Shown piece by piece: positions 7,898-16,616 of a stretch of DNA of 64,000 nucleotides. Both the position numbers and the translations under genes were made by a program. This DNA is from Sphingomonas hominis (GTDB lineage Bacteria; Pseudomonadota; Alphaproteobacteria; Sphingomonadales; Sphingomonadaceae): positions 186,001 through 250,000 of the forward strand of contig NZ_JABULH010000003.1 of the NCBI RefSeq assembly GCF_013328205.1, written 5' to 3'. Every line of letters begins with the position of its first letter. Position 1 is the stretch's first letter. The notes under the pieces are model-generated. The model saw only the letters and a program-made list of their open reading frames with translations. It was not told where the DNA came from and did no database searches.

Positions 7898-8602
7898 ATG
7901 ACCCACATCGTCGCGATCTCGCCGCATCTCGACGATGCCGCCTTTTCGGTCGGCGGCCTGCTCGCCGCACGGGCGCGGGCTGGAGACCGCGTGACCATCG
8001 TCACCTGCTTTACCGGCAATGTCGCGCAACCGACCGGCTTCGCGCTCGCCTGCCAGCTCGACAAGGGGCTCGCGCCCGAGATCGATTACATGGCGCTGCG
8101 CCGCGCCGAGGACGTGGCCGCCTGCGCGGTGATCGGTGCCGATGCGATCCACCTGCCGTTACTGGAGGCGCCGCACCGCGGCTATGCCAGCGCGCCCGAA
8201 TTGTTCGCAAGCCGGCGCGATGACGATACGATGCTGGCCCCGCTCACTGCCGCGCTGGCTGAGCAGGTCGCCGCACTGGAACCCGACGTGCTGCTCGGCC
8301 CGCTCGCGATCGGCAATCATGTGGATCATTGGCTGGTTCGCGACGCACTGACCGCAATCGACCGAAGCGTCTTGCTCTGGGAGGATTGGCCCTACCTCAA
8401 TCGCGCGCGATCACGACCCGATGGCAATCCGGTGCTGCGGCACGATCTGAACACCCAGGATCGCGATGCCCGCGTCATGATGTGCGCGGCTTACGCATCG
8501 CAACTGACGTTTCAGTTCGGATCGCTGGCGGCCATGAAGACTGCGATCGATGCCGTCAGCGAAGAACGTCTCTACGCTGCCGACACTTATAGTCGTTCAT
8601 GA
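7898..8602 (+). CDS. PIG-L/LmbE-family deacetylase
   Basis: A 234-residue member of the PIG-L family of zinc N-acetylglucosamine deacetylases (MshB, BshB, PIG-L). The N-terminal SPHLDDAAF (8-16) is the family's HPDDE-type motif with His10 and Asp13 as zinc ligands, with Ala replacing the usual Glu next to the second Asp; GNHVDHWLVRDA (139-150) gives the third ligand, His144. It begins 10 nt after the glycosyltransferase stop and closes the operon; the next gene is convergent. It most likely removes an acetyl group from an amino sugar attached by the preceding glycosyltransferase. Confidence 0.9.
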   Translation: MTHIVAISPHLDDAAFSVGGLLAARARAGDRVTIVTCFTGNVAQPTGFALACQLDKGLAPEIDYMALRRAEDVAACAVIGADAIHLPLLEAPHRGYASAPELFASRRDDDTMLAPLTAALAEQVAALEPDVLLGPLAIGNHVDHWLVRDALTAIDRSVLLWEDWPYLNRARSRPDGNPVLRHDLNTQDRDARVMMCAAYASQLTFQFGSLAAMKTAIDAVSEERLYAADTYSRS

Positions 8603-8673
8603 CTGACCATTCGTATGGTGCCTGCAAGTCCTCGTAGAGACAGATTTTCCACATCACCACTGCGTCGGGCTCA

Positions 8674-9990
8674 TCAATCCTCGGCGATCAGGCTGTCGCG
8701 TTGCGTGTCGCGCATCTGCAGGTAGACGATCAATGAGATGCCGATCATCGCGGTGACGTACCCATAGAAACCTTGCTCCCATCCAGCGGCCTTGAACTTC
8801 AAGGCGACATATTCAGCCGTGCCGCCGAAGATCGTGTTCGCCAGCGCATAAGGCAGCGCAACGCCGAGCGCGCGGATGTGAGCGGGGAACATCTCGGCCT
8901 TCACGACCGCGTTGATCGACGTGTAGCCCGTCACGATGATCAGCGCGGCCATCACGAGCAGGCCGGCAGTGAACATGTCCCGCGTCTGCTCGAGCGCGGA
9001 AAAGATCGGGTAGGTAAACAGCGCGCCCGAGACACCGAACGCAATCATCAGCGGCTTGCGACCAATCCTGTCGCTGAGCGCACCGGCAACCGGTTGCAGC
9101 AGCATAAAGACGAACAACGTGACCGCGTTGATCTGCGTCGCCGCTTCCTTGGTGAAGCCGGAGGTGTTGACCAGGAATTTCTGCATGTAGATCGAATAAG
9201 CGTAGAAGGCGAGCGTACCGCCGGCGGTCAACAGCATGACCAGGGCGGTTACCTTCGGATGGTGGCGCAGCAGCGCGAGAAAACCCGATTTCGGCGCGCC
9301 CGATGCTTGGGCGTTCTTGAAACTCTCCGTCTCGGCGAGCCCGCGGCGTAGACGGAACACGACCACGGCGAGCACCGCGCCGACCGCGAAGGGGATACGC
9401 CAGCCCCATTCCTCCAGCGCGGGCTTGTCCATCACGCTCTGCAGGACGAGCAGCAGCAGGATCGCGAGCAACTGACCCGAGATCAGCGTGACATATTGGA
9501 ACGAGGAGAAGAACCCGCGCCGGTCCTTGCCCGCCATCTCGGACAAATAGGTGGCACTCGCGCCATACTCGCCGCCGACCGACAACCCCTGCATCAACCG
9601 CGCGATCACCAGCAGCGTCGGCGCGAGCACACCGATCGTGGCATAGCCAGGCGTCAGCGCGATGATGAGCGAGCCTACGCACATCAGCGACACCGACAAG
9701 GTCAGCCCCGACTTGCGCCCGTGACGGTCGGAATAGATGCCCATCACCCAAGCGCCCACCGGCCGCATGACGAAGCCGACCGCGAACACCGCTGCGGCGC
9801 TCAACAATTGCGCAGTCTGGTCGTCGCTGGGAAAGAAGTGCGGCGCGAAATACAGCGTGAAGGCGGCGTAGACGTACCAGTCGAACCACTCGACCAGATT
9901 GCCCATCGACCCACCGATGATCGATTTCAGCCGCGTCCTGGTGCTCGGCGCTGCGCCGGGTTCGGCGGTGGTCATGGATCGGGTCGCCAC
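8674..9990 (-). CDS. MFS permease of the metabolite:H+ symporter (KgtP-like) type
   Basis: A 12-helix major facilitator transporter of about 438 residues. The sequence GNLVEWFDWYVYAAFTLYFA, the loop SDRHGRK and SDRIGRKP, and GGEYGAS are characteristic of the alpha-ketoglutarate/dicarboxylate-proline-shikimate subfamily. I prefer the GTG at 9990 because AGGAGA lies six bases upstream; an in-frame ATG 15 nt downstream lacks such a site, and an upstream ATG would add 22 residues. It is convergent with the PIG-L gene and not obviously part of that pathway. The substrate is probably an organic acid. Confidence 0.88.
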   Translation of the reverse strand: MATRSMTTAEPGAAPSTRTRLKSIIGGSMGNLVEWFDWYVYAAFTLYFAPHFFPSDDQTAQLLSAAAVFAVGFVMRPVGAWVMGIYSDRHGRKSGLTLSVSLMCVGSLIIALTPGYATIGVLAPTLLVIARLMQGLSVGGEYGASATYLSEMAGKDRRGFFSSFQYVTLISGQLLAILLLLVLQSVMDKPALEEWGWRIPFAVGAVLAVVVFRLRRGLAETESFKNAQASGAPKSGFLALLRHHPKVTALVMLLTAGGTLAFYAYSIYMQKFLVNTSGFTKEAATQINAVTLFVFMLLQPVAGALSDRIGRKPLMIAFGVSGALFTYPIFSALEQTRDMFTAGLLVMAALIIVTGYTSINAVVKAEMFPAHIRALGVALPYALANTIFGGTAEYVALKFKAAGWEQGFYGYVTAMIGISLIVYLQMRDTQRDSLIAED

Positions 9991-10289
9991 GCTGTCTCTC
10001 CTGTCATTTTCTGCTCGCATGGCCGGAAACGGTAGCGGTCTGGTAAGGCAAGACAACCGGGGCTGGCGTAACCGGCATCGGTCAGCGCCGCACTCTGCTG
10101 TTGTCGAACAGCTCGCTCACCGTTGGCAATGTTTCGCGGTCGTAGCTGCCCCGCTGAACGCATCGTCGACGTGGACGCTGAGGCGCGACGCTCCAGGCCT
10201 TTTCTCAACCGTTAGGTTCGCGCGACGAACGCCTGCCAAGCTTCGGCCAAGCGCCGGTCGTAGCATCCTCCCATGCACGGTACGCGGCT

Positions 10290-10440
10290 TTAAACGGCGG
10301 TGATTACCGGAACCTCGAACAAGACGAGCGGCGACGTCGCCGCCTCGGCGCAAGCCTCGTCGATGTCACGCCGCAGCCTCGACGACCGTCTGCGGCGCGA
10401 CGACGTTGAAGCACGTAATCACCGCCGCTCAGGATAGAGC
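10290..10440 (-). pseudogene. C-terminal gene remnant with a frameshift
   Basis: On the minus strand a protein-like tail can be read: VVAPQTVVEAAA, then after a +1 shift at the in-frame TGA, DIDEACAEAATSPLVLF and EVPVITAV followed by TAA. The two pieces join smoothly if one base is removed, which suggests a once-functional C-terminus. No start or upstream portion remains; the GH43-like gene ends 38 bases upstream on the same strand. I do not recognise the family. Confidence 0.35.
10295..10427. repeat. 13-bp perfect inverted repeat enclosing the remnant
   Basis: CGGCGGTGATTAC at 10295-10307 and its exact reverse complement at 10415-10427 bracket 107 bases. The arms frame the broken C-terminal fragment. 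A chance match of 13 bp over this distance is unlikely, but no transposase, target-site duplication or longer terminal repeat is present. Confidence 0.45.
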
Positions 10441-10477
10441 GTGTGATTGGAGGCTCTTGCCATCGACCAGAGCACTG

Positions 10478-11437
10478 CTAGGCGATCGCGTCGGCGAAGG
10501 CGCGTGGGACGCGTACAACCGTGCCGTGCCGCGCCTTGTCCGGGAAACGGACGCGTCGTGTTTCATCCTGCCAATGCACGAAGTCGGTCGTCGAGGCCGC
10601 GCCGAAATGGCCCTGTTCGTATATGTCGTAATAGACGATGTAGCGTTCACCCAACCGGATGGCGGTCGAACCTTCGGTCATGCTGACGGTGAACGGCTTG
10701 CTCACCGGGCCGAACGGACCGGTCGGAGAGGCCGCCGTTCGGGTGACCAGCCAACGCCGCCGTTCGGTGTCGTGGGTTTCATCTTTGTAGATCAGTTGAT
10801 AACGACCATTCTCCAGCCGAAGCATGGTGAAGTCGATCGAGTCAGTGCCTGGATCAAACAACAGCCGGGTCGGCGTGAAGCGGCGGAAGTCGCGGGTGCG
10901 GGTAAAGTAAGGACGTAATTTCAGCCCGTCAAAACGCTCGCCGGGCGTGGCACCATAGCGACCATCGATGCTGCTCGACCAGAAGATGATGAACTCTCGG
11001 GTTCTTGGATCATAGATCATCTCGGGTGCCCAGCTGTTCCGGACGCCGCGGAAACCAAACATCACCGGAATGGTCTGCTGTGCTGACCAGTGGACCAGAT
11101 CGGGCGAGGTTGCATGCCCGATCACCGGGCCGAACCAGTCGCTTGTCCATAGCAGATGCCAGAGGCCGTCAGGACCTTGTGAGATATGAGGGTCGCGCAT
11201 CAGCTTGTCCTGGCCGACCTGCGGTTTCAGGAAACCGCGCCCGCCGCCGAGCGGGGTGAACACAAAACCGTCCTCGCTGCGTGCCAGCTTCAACCCATCG
11301 CGGCCCTCGTCCTGGTCGGTGAAGTAGCTCAGAAGAAAGACGCTGTCGGACTTGTCTTGCGCAAATGCCGGAAGGGCAGCGTATCCGAAGGTCGCACCTA
11401 ATCCCCCAAGAAGCGTGCGCCGCGTCGTTTCAACCAT
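10478..11437 (-). CDS. Secreted GH43-like glycoside hydrolase
   Basis: A 319-residue protein starting at an ATG with GAGGAAG about eight bases upstream. The N-terminus has twin arginines and a hydrophobic stretch ending at AFA (TRRTLLGG ... LPAFA), a likely Tat signal. The mature part shows the five-bladed propeller pattern of GH43/GH32-like glycosidases: RDPHI with the catalytic Asp, HATSPDLVHWS, and SWAPEMIYD with the acid Glu. Such enzymes release arabinose, xylose or fructose from glycans in the periplasm or outside. It sits between remnants rather than in a clear utilisation operon; substrate unknown. Confidence 0.75.
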   Translation of the reverse strand: MVETTRRTLLGGLGATFGYAALPAFAQDKSDSVFLLSYFTDQDEGRDGLKLARSEDGFVFTPLGGGRGFLKPQVGQDKLMRDPHISQGPDGLWHLLWTSDWFGPVIGHATSPDLVHWSAQQTIPVMFGFRGVRNSWAPEMIYDPRTREFIIFWSSSIDGRYGATPGERFDGLKLRPYFTRTRDFRRFTPTRLLFDPGTDSIDFTMLRLENGRYQLIYKDETHDTERRRWLVTRTAASPTGPFGPVSKPFTVSMTEGSTAIRLGERYIVYYDIYEQGHFGAASTTDFVHWQDETRRVRFPDKARHGTVVRVPRAFADAIA

Positions 11438-11439
11438 GA

Positions 11440-11619
11440 TCAGTCTTCCTCGTCCTGGATAAAGTAATCGGCGCCCCGGTCCAGCAACAGCCGCACGCAC
11501 TGAACCTCTTCATCGTCGGCGACGATCTCGAAGGAGGGGTCGGAGCGCAGCGGGCGTTTGACGGCCACGACGTCACAATGAAGGGCGAGTCGGACCGGGC
11601 ACAACGCGGGGGCGATTGC
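11440..11619 (-). pseudogene. Truncated C-terminal gene fragment
   Basis: The reading frame ending in TGA two bases before the GH43-like start codon encodes a protein-like tail (VRLALHCDVVAVKRP ... SFEIVADDEEVQC ... LLLDRGADYFIQDEED). Upstream of about 11619 the same frame loses coding character and there is no good start codon. It looks like the 3' end of a gene whose 5' part has been deleted, originally in an operon with the glycosidase. The acidic tail is not assignable to a family. Confidence 0.35.
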
Positions 11620-11869
11620 CAACAATCGGTTCGCTTGGCTCTGTCCCTTTAACGGCCGACACCAACGAAGGTAGAATGAACAAGCGTCTGGCTCCGGGCA
11701 GCGGGTCAAGCCTCGTAAATAGCTGCTGGTGGACCTTGCCGAATAAAGCTGAAGCAGCAACCCTCCTTAGGTCGATGCCGCTTCCTACCTACATCGGCGT
11801 ACCCGGCACCGGTGAGCGCCATTAGACAAGCGTGTCAGATCCGGCGGCTGAGCGAACCAAGGAACGATC

Positions 11870-13111
11870 GTGACCAACCTGTCTCCCGCTCTGGTCGCCG
11901 GAACACCCGGCTACCGCCGCCTGACATGGGCGATGCTGTTCGCGGGGTTCGCGACTTTCTCGACGCTCTACGCGGTGCAGCCGCTGCTGCCGCTGTTGGC
12001 AGCCCATTACCGGTTGAGTGCGGAGGCGGCGTCGCTGGCCGTATCCCTCGCAACTGGGCCGCTGGCCATCGGTATTCTGGTGGCGGGTTCGGTGTCGGAC
12101 CGGTTCGGGCGACGGACGCTGATGGTCGCGGCGATGATGACGGCGGCATTGCTTACGCTGGCAGCTGCGGTAGTACCGGGCTGGTACGGGCTGCTCGGCT
12201 TGCGCTTCCTGGCGGGCCTCGCACTCGCGGGCGTACCGGCGGTAGCGATGGCCTATGTGGCCGAGGAGGTCGATGTCGCCTCGATCGGCTCCGCAATGGG
12301 TTTGTATATCGCCGGCAGCGCGCTGGGCGGCATGGGTGGCAGGCTGGTCGCCAGTCTGGTTGCGGCGGCGGCCGACTGGCGCTGGGCGTTGGCGGCGGTC
12401 GGATTGGCGGGGCTGGTCATGGCGGAGGCGTTCCGGCGCCTGGCCCCGCCGTCACGCCGCTTCGTGGCGAGCGAGGCGGACTGGCTGGCCCTGCCGCGCG
12501 GCGCGGCGCTCTTGTTCCGCGATCCCGGGTTGCGGCTGCTCTACCTGGAAAGCTTTCTGCTGATGGGCGTCTTCGTTACCATCTACAATTACGTCGGATT
12601 TCATCTGCTCGCAGCCCCCTATGGCCTGGGGCAGGCGGCCGTTGGCGCGGTGTTCCTGCTCTATGTTCTCGGATCGATCAGTTCGAGCCTGTTCGGCGGA
12701 CTGGCGGGTCGGGTCGGGCGACGGCGCATCTTCTGGATCCCGACCGCCCTCGTAATCGTGGGGGTCGCACTCACCGCCGCTGCGCCGCTCTGGCTGGTGA
12801 TCGCGGGCATCGCAGTGGTGACCATCGGCTTCTTCGGCGCGCACTCGATCGCCAGCGCGTGGGTCGGGCGTCGGGGCGGGGCGGCGCGCGGGCAGGCAGC
12901 CGCTTGGTATCTATTTTTCTACTACATGGGGTCCAGCATACTAGGCTCGGCGGGCGGCATGGGTTGGACGTATGGTGGATGGCACGGCGTTGTCGTTTTT
13001 TGCATCGTGCTGGCCGTGATCGCGCTGGCTGTCAGCGTCCTGCTGTTCCGCATCCGCCCGCTTCCCGAGAACGAGCGGGTACGACCGGCTAGCCCGCCGA
13101 CCCTCGGCTGA
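11870..13111 (+). CDS. MFS transporter (YnfM-like drug/metabolite efflux)
   Basis: A 413-residue, 12-helix major facilitator. The start is a GTG preceded by AAGGAA. The A-motif loop SDRFGRRTLM follows helix 2, and AGRVGRRRIFW marks its repeat in the C-terminal half; FLAGLALAGVPAVAMAY lies in helix 4. The overall layout matches the YnfM/arabinose-efflux group of 12-TM proteins that export small molecules. No regulator or pathway gene adjoins it, so the substrate is unknown. Confidence 0.85.
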   Translation: MTNLSPALVAGTPGYRRLTWAMLFAGFATFSTLYAVQPLLPLLAAHYRLSAEAASLAVSLATGPLAIGILVAGSVSDRFGRRTLMVAAMMTAALLTLAAAVVPGWYGLLGLRFLAGLALAGVPAVAMAYVAEEVDVASIGSAMGLYIAGSALGGMGGRLVASLVAAAADWRWALAAVGLAGLVMAEAFRRLAPPSRRFVASEADWLALPRGAALLFRDPGLRLLYLESFLLMGVFVTIYNYVGFHLLAAPYGLGQAAVGAVFLLYVLGSISSSLFGGLAGRVGRRRIFWIPTALVIVGVALTAAAPLWLVIAGIAVVTIGFFGAHSIASAWVGRRGGAARGQAAAWYLFFYYMGSSILGSAGGMGWTYGGWHGVVVFCIVLAVIALAVSVLLFRIRPLPENERVRPASPPTLG

Positions 13112-13685
13112 GCTAACGCGCGAAGCTCGCGCGACAACCATGGCGGTGGAAAGTTGCTGGCGTTCGATGTCTGGCTAATCGACGAGGGTGCCTGTGCCGG
13201 CCTCGCCCCGCGGGGTGTTGAGGCGGGCTGCGCACGTAGCGCTTGCCCTTGCACGACTTAGCTGAGCTAAATGGGTGCGCGTATTTCCGAAGCGTGAGAC
13301 CGCGTCCGCCGCGTCGCGTATGGCTTCGCTCTACCGCGTCTTGGCTTTGGCAACGCCGAAGTCGAGCAGGTTGTAGCTCAGCGTAATGGGTGACTTAAGC
13401 TACGAATAACGTTGGCAGCGGGCACGAGTGCGCGGCCTGCCGTAGGCCAGAGCACGACGACAGATTACCGAACTTCAATCTATTCTTGATGGTTCATGCT
13501 CAACACAAATGGAGAGATAATCCGGTTGTTCAAGCATGTGCGCGGTCAGAAGTGTCGACTTGCGCGAGCAGTTGGCGTGATCGACTTGCCGACACTGCTC
13601 GCTGACTGCATGGGTCCTGAGCTTATCCGCACCGCGACCAGCGCCCACGATCGAACCCCAGAGGGGAAACTCACTCATTGAAAAA
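13112..13685. other. Gene-free stretch
   Basis: About 570 bases between the MFS gene and tRNA-Thr. Only short frames without ribosome-binding sites or recognisable products are present. Base composition from about 13300 to 13680 is less GC-rich than the neighbouring genes. I see no mobile-element ends or RNA structure here. Confidence 0.5.
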
Positions 13686-13760
<75 letters not shown>

Positions 13761-13848
13761 ACTCGCGTCGTGTGGGCGACGGGAGGGCGCCTAAGAGCGG
13801 TTCGGCGCGTGATTGTCAAGGCGATATCGTCGCGGTAGCGGTTGGCTC

Positions 13849-13992
13849 ATGACGCATCGTGACGATCGTGCCGCCCGGCTGGCGGAAGAGCTGCGCGCCA
13901 ATCTGCGCCGCCGCAAGGCGCAGGCGCGCGCCGAGCGTGAGGAAGGCGCCTCCGCCCTACCGCCAGAGGAGCCACGCCGCACGCCGGAGTAG
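13849..13992 (+). CDS. Small basic protein, 47 residues
   Basis: A short frame starting ATG and ending TAG, divergent from tRNA-Thr. The product is rich in Arg, Ala and Glu and contains RAARLAEELRANLRRRKAQA, a charged amphipathic helix, followed by a Pro/Glu tail. Very short proteins with the pattern RLA..LR.NL.RRK.QAR are common in sphingomonads to my recollection, so I consider it a real conserved gene of unknown role. There is no recognisable domain, and the start has no strong ribosome-binding site. Confidence 0.6.
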   Translation: MTHRDDRAARLAEELRANLRRRKAQARAEREEGASALPPEEPRRTPE

Positions 13993-14010
13993 CGGCGACG
14001 TGGGGATCGG

Positions 14011-15810
14011 TCAGGGAGCGATCGGCGCGCATTTCTCCGCCAGCCAGGCGCGATCGTCCTCGGGCAATATCGGGCCGAGCGTTTCCGTTACACGGACGTG
14101 ATAGGCGTCGAGCCAGGCGCATTCCTCGTGCGACAGCAGCGCCGCGTCGATGAGGTCGCGCTCGATCGGGGCGAGCGTCAGCGTCTCGAACGCCAGCATG
14201 GTCGCCTCGCCGCCGGGCAGGTCGCGCTCGACCACCAGCAGCAGATTCTCGATGCGGATGCCGTACTCGCCTGCTTTGTAATAACCGGGTTCGTTGGACA
14301 GGATCATGCCGGCGCGCAGCGGCTCCTGCGGGCCGCCGCCGGGGTAGGTCGGCTTGGCAATCCGCGCCGGCCCCTCGTGCACCGCGAGGAAACTGCCGAC
14401 GCCGTGTCCGGTGCCGTGCGCGAAGTCGAGCCCGGCGGCCCAGAGCGGCAGGCGCGCGAGTGCGTCGAGCTGCTGCCCGCTGGTGCCCGGCGGGAAGGTC
14501 GCGGTGGCGAGCGCGATATGGCCCTTGAGCACACGGGTGTAGCGGTCGCGCATCTCCGCAGTGGGCGTGCCGATGGGAACGACGCGGGTCACGTCGGTGG
14601 TGCCGTCGAGATACTGGCCGCCTGAATCGATCAGGTAGAGCTGGCCGGGCTCGATCGGGAGGCTCGACTCTTCGGTGACGTGATAGTGCGGGATCGCGCC
14701 GTGCGGACCGGTCGCCGAGATGGCATCGAACGACAGGTCGCGCAATTCGCCCGTTTCCTCGCGGAATCGCTGCAGTTGCGCGGCGGCGGAGAGCTCGGTC
14801 TGCCCGCCCTTGGGCGCCTCCGCCGCGATCCAGCGCAGGAAGCGCGTGAGCGCGGCGCCGTCGCGGATGCTGGCGGCGCGGTGGCCGGCGATCTCAGCCG
14901 CGTTCTTGGTCGCCTTGGGGATAATCGTCGGATCTCGCAGCGGCAGCGCGGTGCCGCCGCCCGCCTCTACCGCGTCGAAGATCGCGGCAACCGCGAGCGC
15001 CGGGTCGATGGCGATGCGCTTGCCCGCGAAGCGGCCGAGCGCGGGCGCGAACTCCGCGCGGTCGTGCACGCGCACCGCGTTGCCGAGGTGCTGGTGCACC
15101 GCATCGGTCATCTTCTCGGGCGCCACGAACAGGTCGGCGGTGCCGTCCGCGTCGACGATCGTGTAGGCGAGCGCGACCGGCGTGCGCGACACGTCGGCGC
15201 CGCGCACGTTGAGCAGCCAGGCGGTCGAATCGAGCGCGGGGATGACGACTGCGTCGGCGCCCACTTCGTTCAGCCAGTCGGCGACGCGCGCGCGTTTCGC
15301 GGCCGAAGTCTCGCCGGCGTGGGCGTCGCTGTGCATTGCCAGCGGCGCGGGCGAGGGTGCGGGGCGATCGTGCCACACCGCGTCGATCGGGTTGGCGTCG
15401 ACCGCGACCAGCGTCGCGCCCTCCGCGGCGAGTGCCACGCGCGTGTCCTCGACCCAGGCGCGGGTGTGGAGCCACGGGTCGTAACCGACGCGCGCGCCCG
15501 CAGCGACGTTCCCGACCAGCCATTCCGCAACGCTGTTCTCGGGCACTGCGACGTACTGCCAGTCGTCCGCGGACACCTGCTCGCGCACCTGGATCGTGTA
15601 GCGGCCATCGGTGAAGATCGCCGCCACCTCGGGCAGCACCGCGCCGGTCCCGGCCGACCCGCCGAAGCCGGTCAGCCAGCCGAGCCGCTGCGCGTAGCCG
15701 CCGACGTACTCGCTCATATGCTCATCGGTCAGCGGCACGACGAAGCCGTCGAGGCCCTGGTGCGCGAGCTGCTCGCGCAGTGAGGACAGGCGGGCGGAGT
15801 GGGTCGACAT
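14011..15810 (-). CDS. pepP: Xaa-Pro aminopeptidase, M24 family (aminopeptidase P)
   Basis: A 599-residue cytosolic metallopeptidase that removes N-terminal residues preceding proline. The length corresponds to the three-domain aminopeptidase P type (two creatinase-like N-terminal domains plus the catalytic pita-bread domain). Metal-site motifs are DSGGQYLDGTTDVTR (two Asp), HGTGHGVGSFLAVHEGP (His), NEPGYYKAGEYGIRIEN (Glu) with a second Glu near the end. The ATG at 15810 begins MSTHSARLSSLREQL, a normal N-terminus. It stands alone, facing the small basic gene. Confidence 0.93.
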   Translation of the reverse strand: MSTHSARLSSLREQLAHQGLDGFVVPLTDEHMSEYVGGYAQRLGWLTGFGGSAGTGAVLPEVAAIFTDGRYTIQVREQVSADDWQYVAVPENSVAEWLVGNVAAGARVGYDPWLHTRAWVEDTRVALAAEGATLVAVDANPIDAVWHDRPAPSPAPLAMHSDAHAGETSAAKRARVADWLNEVGADAVVIPALDSTAWLLNVRGADVSRTPVALAYTIVDADGTADLFVAPEKMTDAVHQHLGNAVRVHDRAEFAPALGRFAGKRIAIDPALAVAAIFDAVEAGGGTALPLRDPTIIPKATKNAAEIAGHRAASIRDGAALTRFLRWIAAEAPKGGQTELSAAAQLQRFREETGELRDLSFDAISATGPHGAIPHYHVTEESSLPIEPGQLYLIDSGGQYLDGTTDVTRVVPIGTPTAEMRDRYTRVLKGHIALATATFPPGTSGQQLDALARLPLWAAGLDFAHGTGHGVGSFLAVHEGPARIAKPTYPGGGPQEPLRAGMILSNEPGYYKAGEYGIRIENLLLVVERDLPGGEATMLAFETLTLAPIERDLIDAALLSHEECAWLDAYHVRVTETLGPILPEDDRAWLAEKCAPIAP

Positions 15811-16019
15811 GGATATTGTCCGGATGCTGCGGGTTGATGAGCCACCATGTGCCAGACGGAGCCACGTCGCGCCAAGTCGCCAGTCGCTGCCCCGACCTCA
15901 TCCGGGCCGCTCTGCTTTGGCTCGCTCCGCTGTGGGGTTGACCGCGAAACCGCCTCTGTCATCATGCGGTCATCCCCGCTCGGCACAGCGGGTTTGAGCG
16001 ATGACTAGGGGGATCTGAC

Positions 16020-16586
16020 GTGTTCCATCCCGATCTGATGCGCCATCCGGACTCCTGCCCGACGCTGGTGCTGAACGCCGATTATACGCCGTTATCCTAT
16101 TATCCCCTGAGCATCTGGCCGTGGCAGACCGCGATCAAGGCAGTGTTCCTCGACCGCGTCGACATCGTCGCGCATTACGAGCGCGAGGTGCACAGCCCCA
16201 ACCATACGATCAAGCTGCCGTCCGTGATCGCGCTCAAGCAGTTCGTGCGGCCGTCGCAATTTCCCGCTTTCACACGTTTCAACCTGTTCCTGCGCGATAA
16301 GTTCGCGTGCCAATATTGCGGGCACGGCCGCGACTTGACGTTCGATCACGTCATCCCGCGCGCGCAAGGGGGGCGGACCACGTGGGAGAATGTCGTCACC
16401 GCCTGCTCGCCCTGCAACTTGAAGAAAGGCGGGCGCACGCCGAAGCAGGCGCACATGCCACTGTTCCTCGAGCCGATCCGCCCAACGAGCTGGCAGTTGC
16501 AGGAGCACGGCCGGCGCTTTCCACCCAATTATCTCCACGCGACGTGGCGCGATTGGCTTTACTGGGACGTTGAGCTCGAAGCCTGA
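16020..16586 (+). CDS. HNH endonuclease-domain protein
   Basis: A 188-residue protein read from a GTG with AGGGGGA upstream. The C-terminal half is a zinc-stabilised HNH domain: FACQYCG (Cys97, Cys100), DLTFDHVIPRAQGG (Asp109-His110), WENVVTAC (Asn124, Cys129) and SPCNLKKGG (Cys132, Asn133). The N-terminal half (VLNADYTPLSYYPLSIWPW) matches the stand-alone HNH proteins common in alphaproteobacterial and cyanobacterial chromosomes, whose biological role is unsettled. There is no restriction methylase or toxin partner nearby. Confidence 0.9.
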   Translation: MFHPDLMRHPDSCPTLVLNADYTPLSYYPLSIWPWQTAIKAVFLDRVDIVAHYEREVHSPNHTIKLPSVIALKQFVRPSQFPAFTRFNLFLRDKFACQYCGHGRDLTFDHVIPRAQGGRTTWENVVTACSPCNLKKGGRTPKQAHMPLFLEPIRPTSWQLQEHGRRFPPNYLHATWRDWLYWDVELEA

Positions 16587-16616
16587 GTGCAGGCTGACGT
16601 GATCAAAGGGTACATG

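Larger units (their letters stand above)
9991..10477. other. Intergenic region with a gene remnant
   Basis: About 490 bases between two minus-strand genes. No intact reading frame with convincing coding character was found. It holds the degraded fragment at 10290-10440 and the inverted repeat described separately, and presumably the promoter of the downstream permease gene, which I could not delimit. Confidence 0.5.

Noticed and set aside
2-8602. Mycothiol biosynthesis cluster
   Set aside because: An inositol-phosphate synthase, GT4 and PIG-L protein are present, but no cysteine ligase (MshC) or acetyltransferase (MshD) is seen, and mycothiol is actinobacterial.
16020-16586. HNH protein as part of a defence or restriction system
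   Set aside because: It stands alone without methylase, helicase or toxin partner and matches widespread solitary chromosomal HNH proteins.
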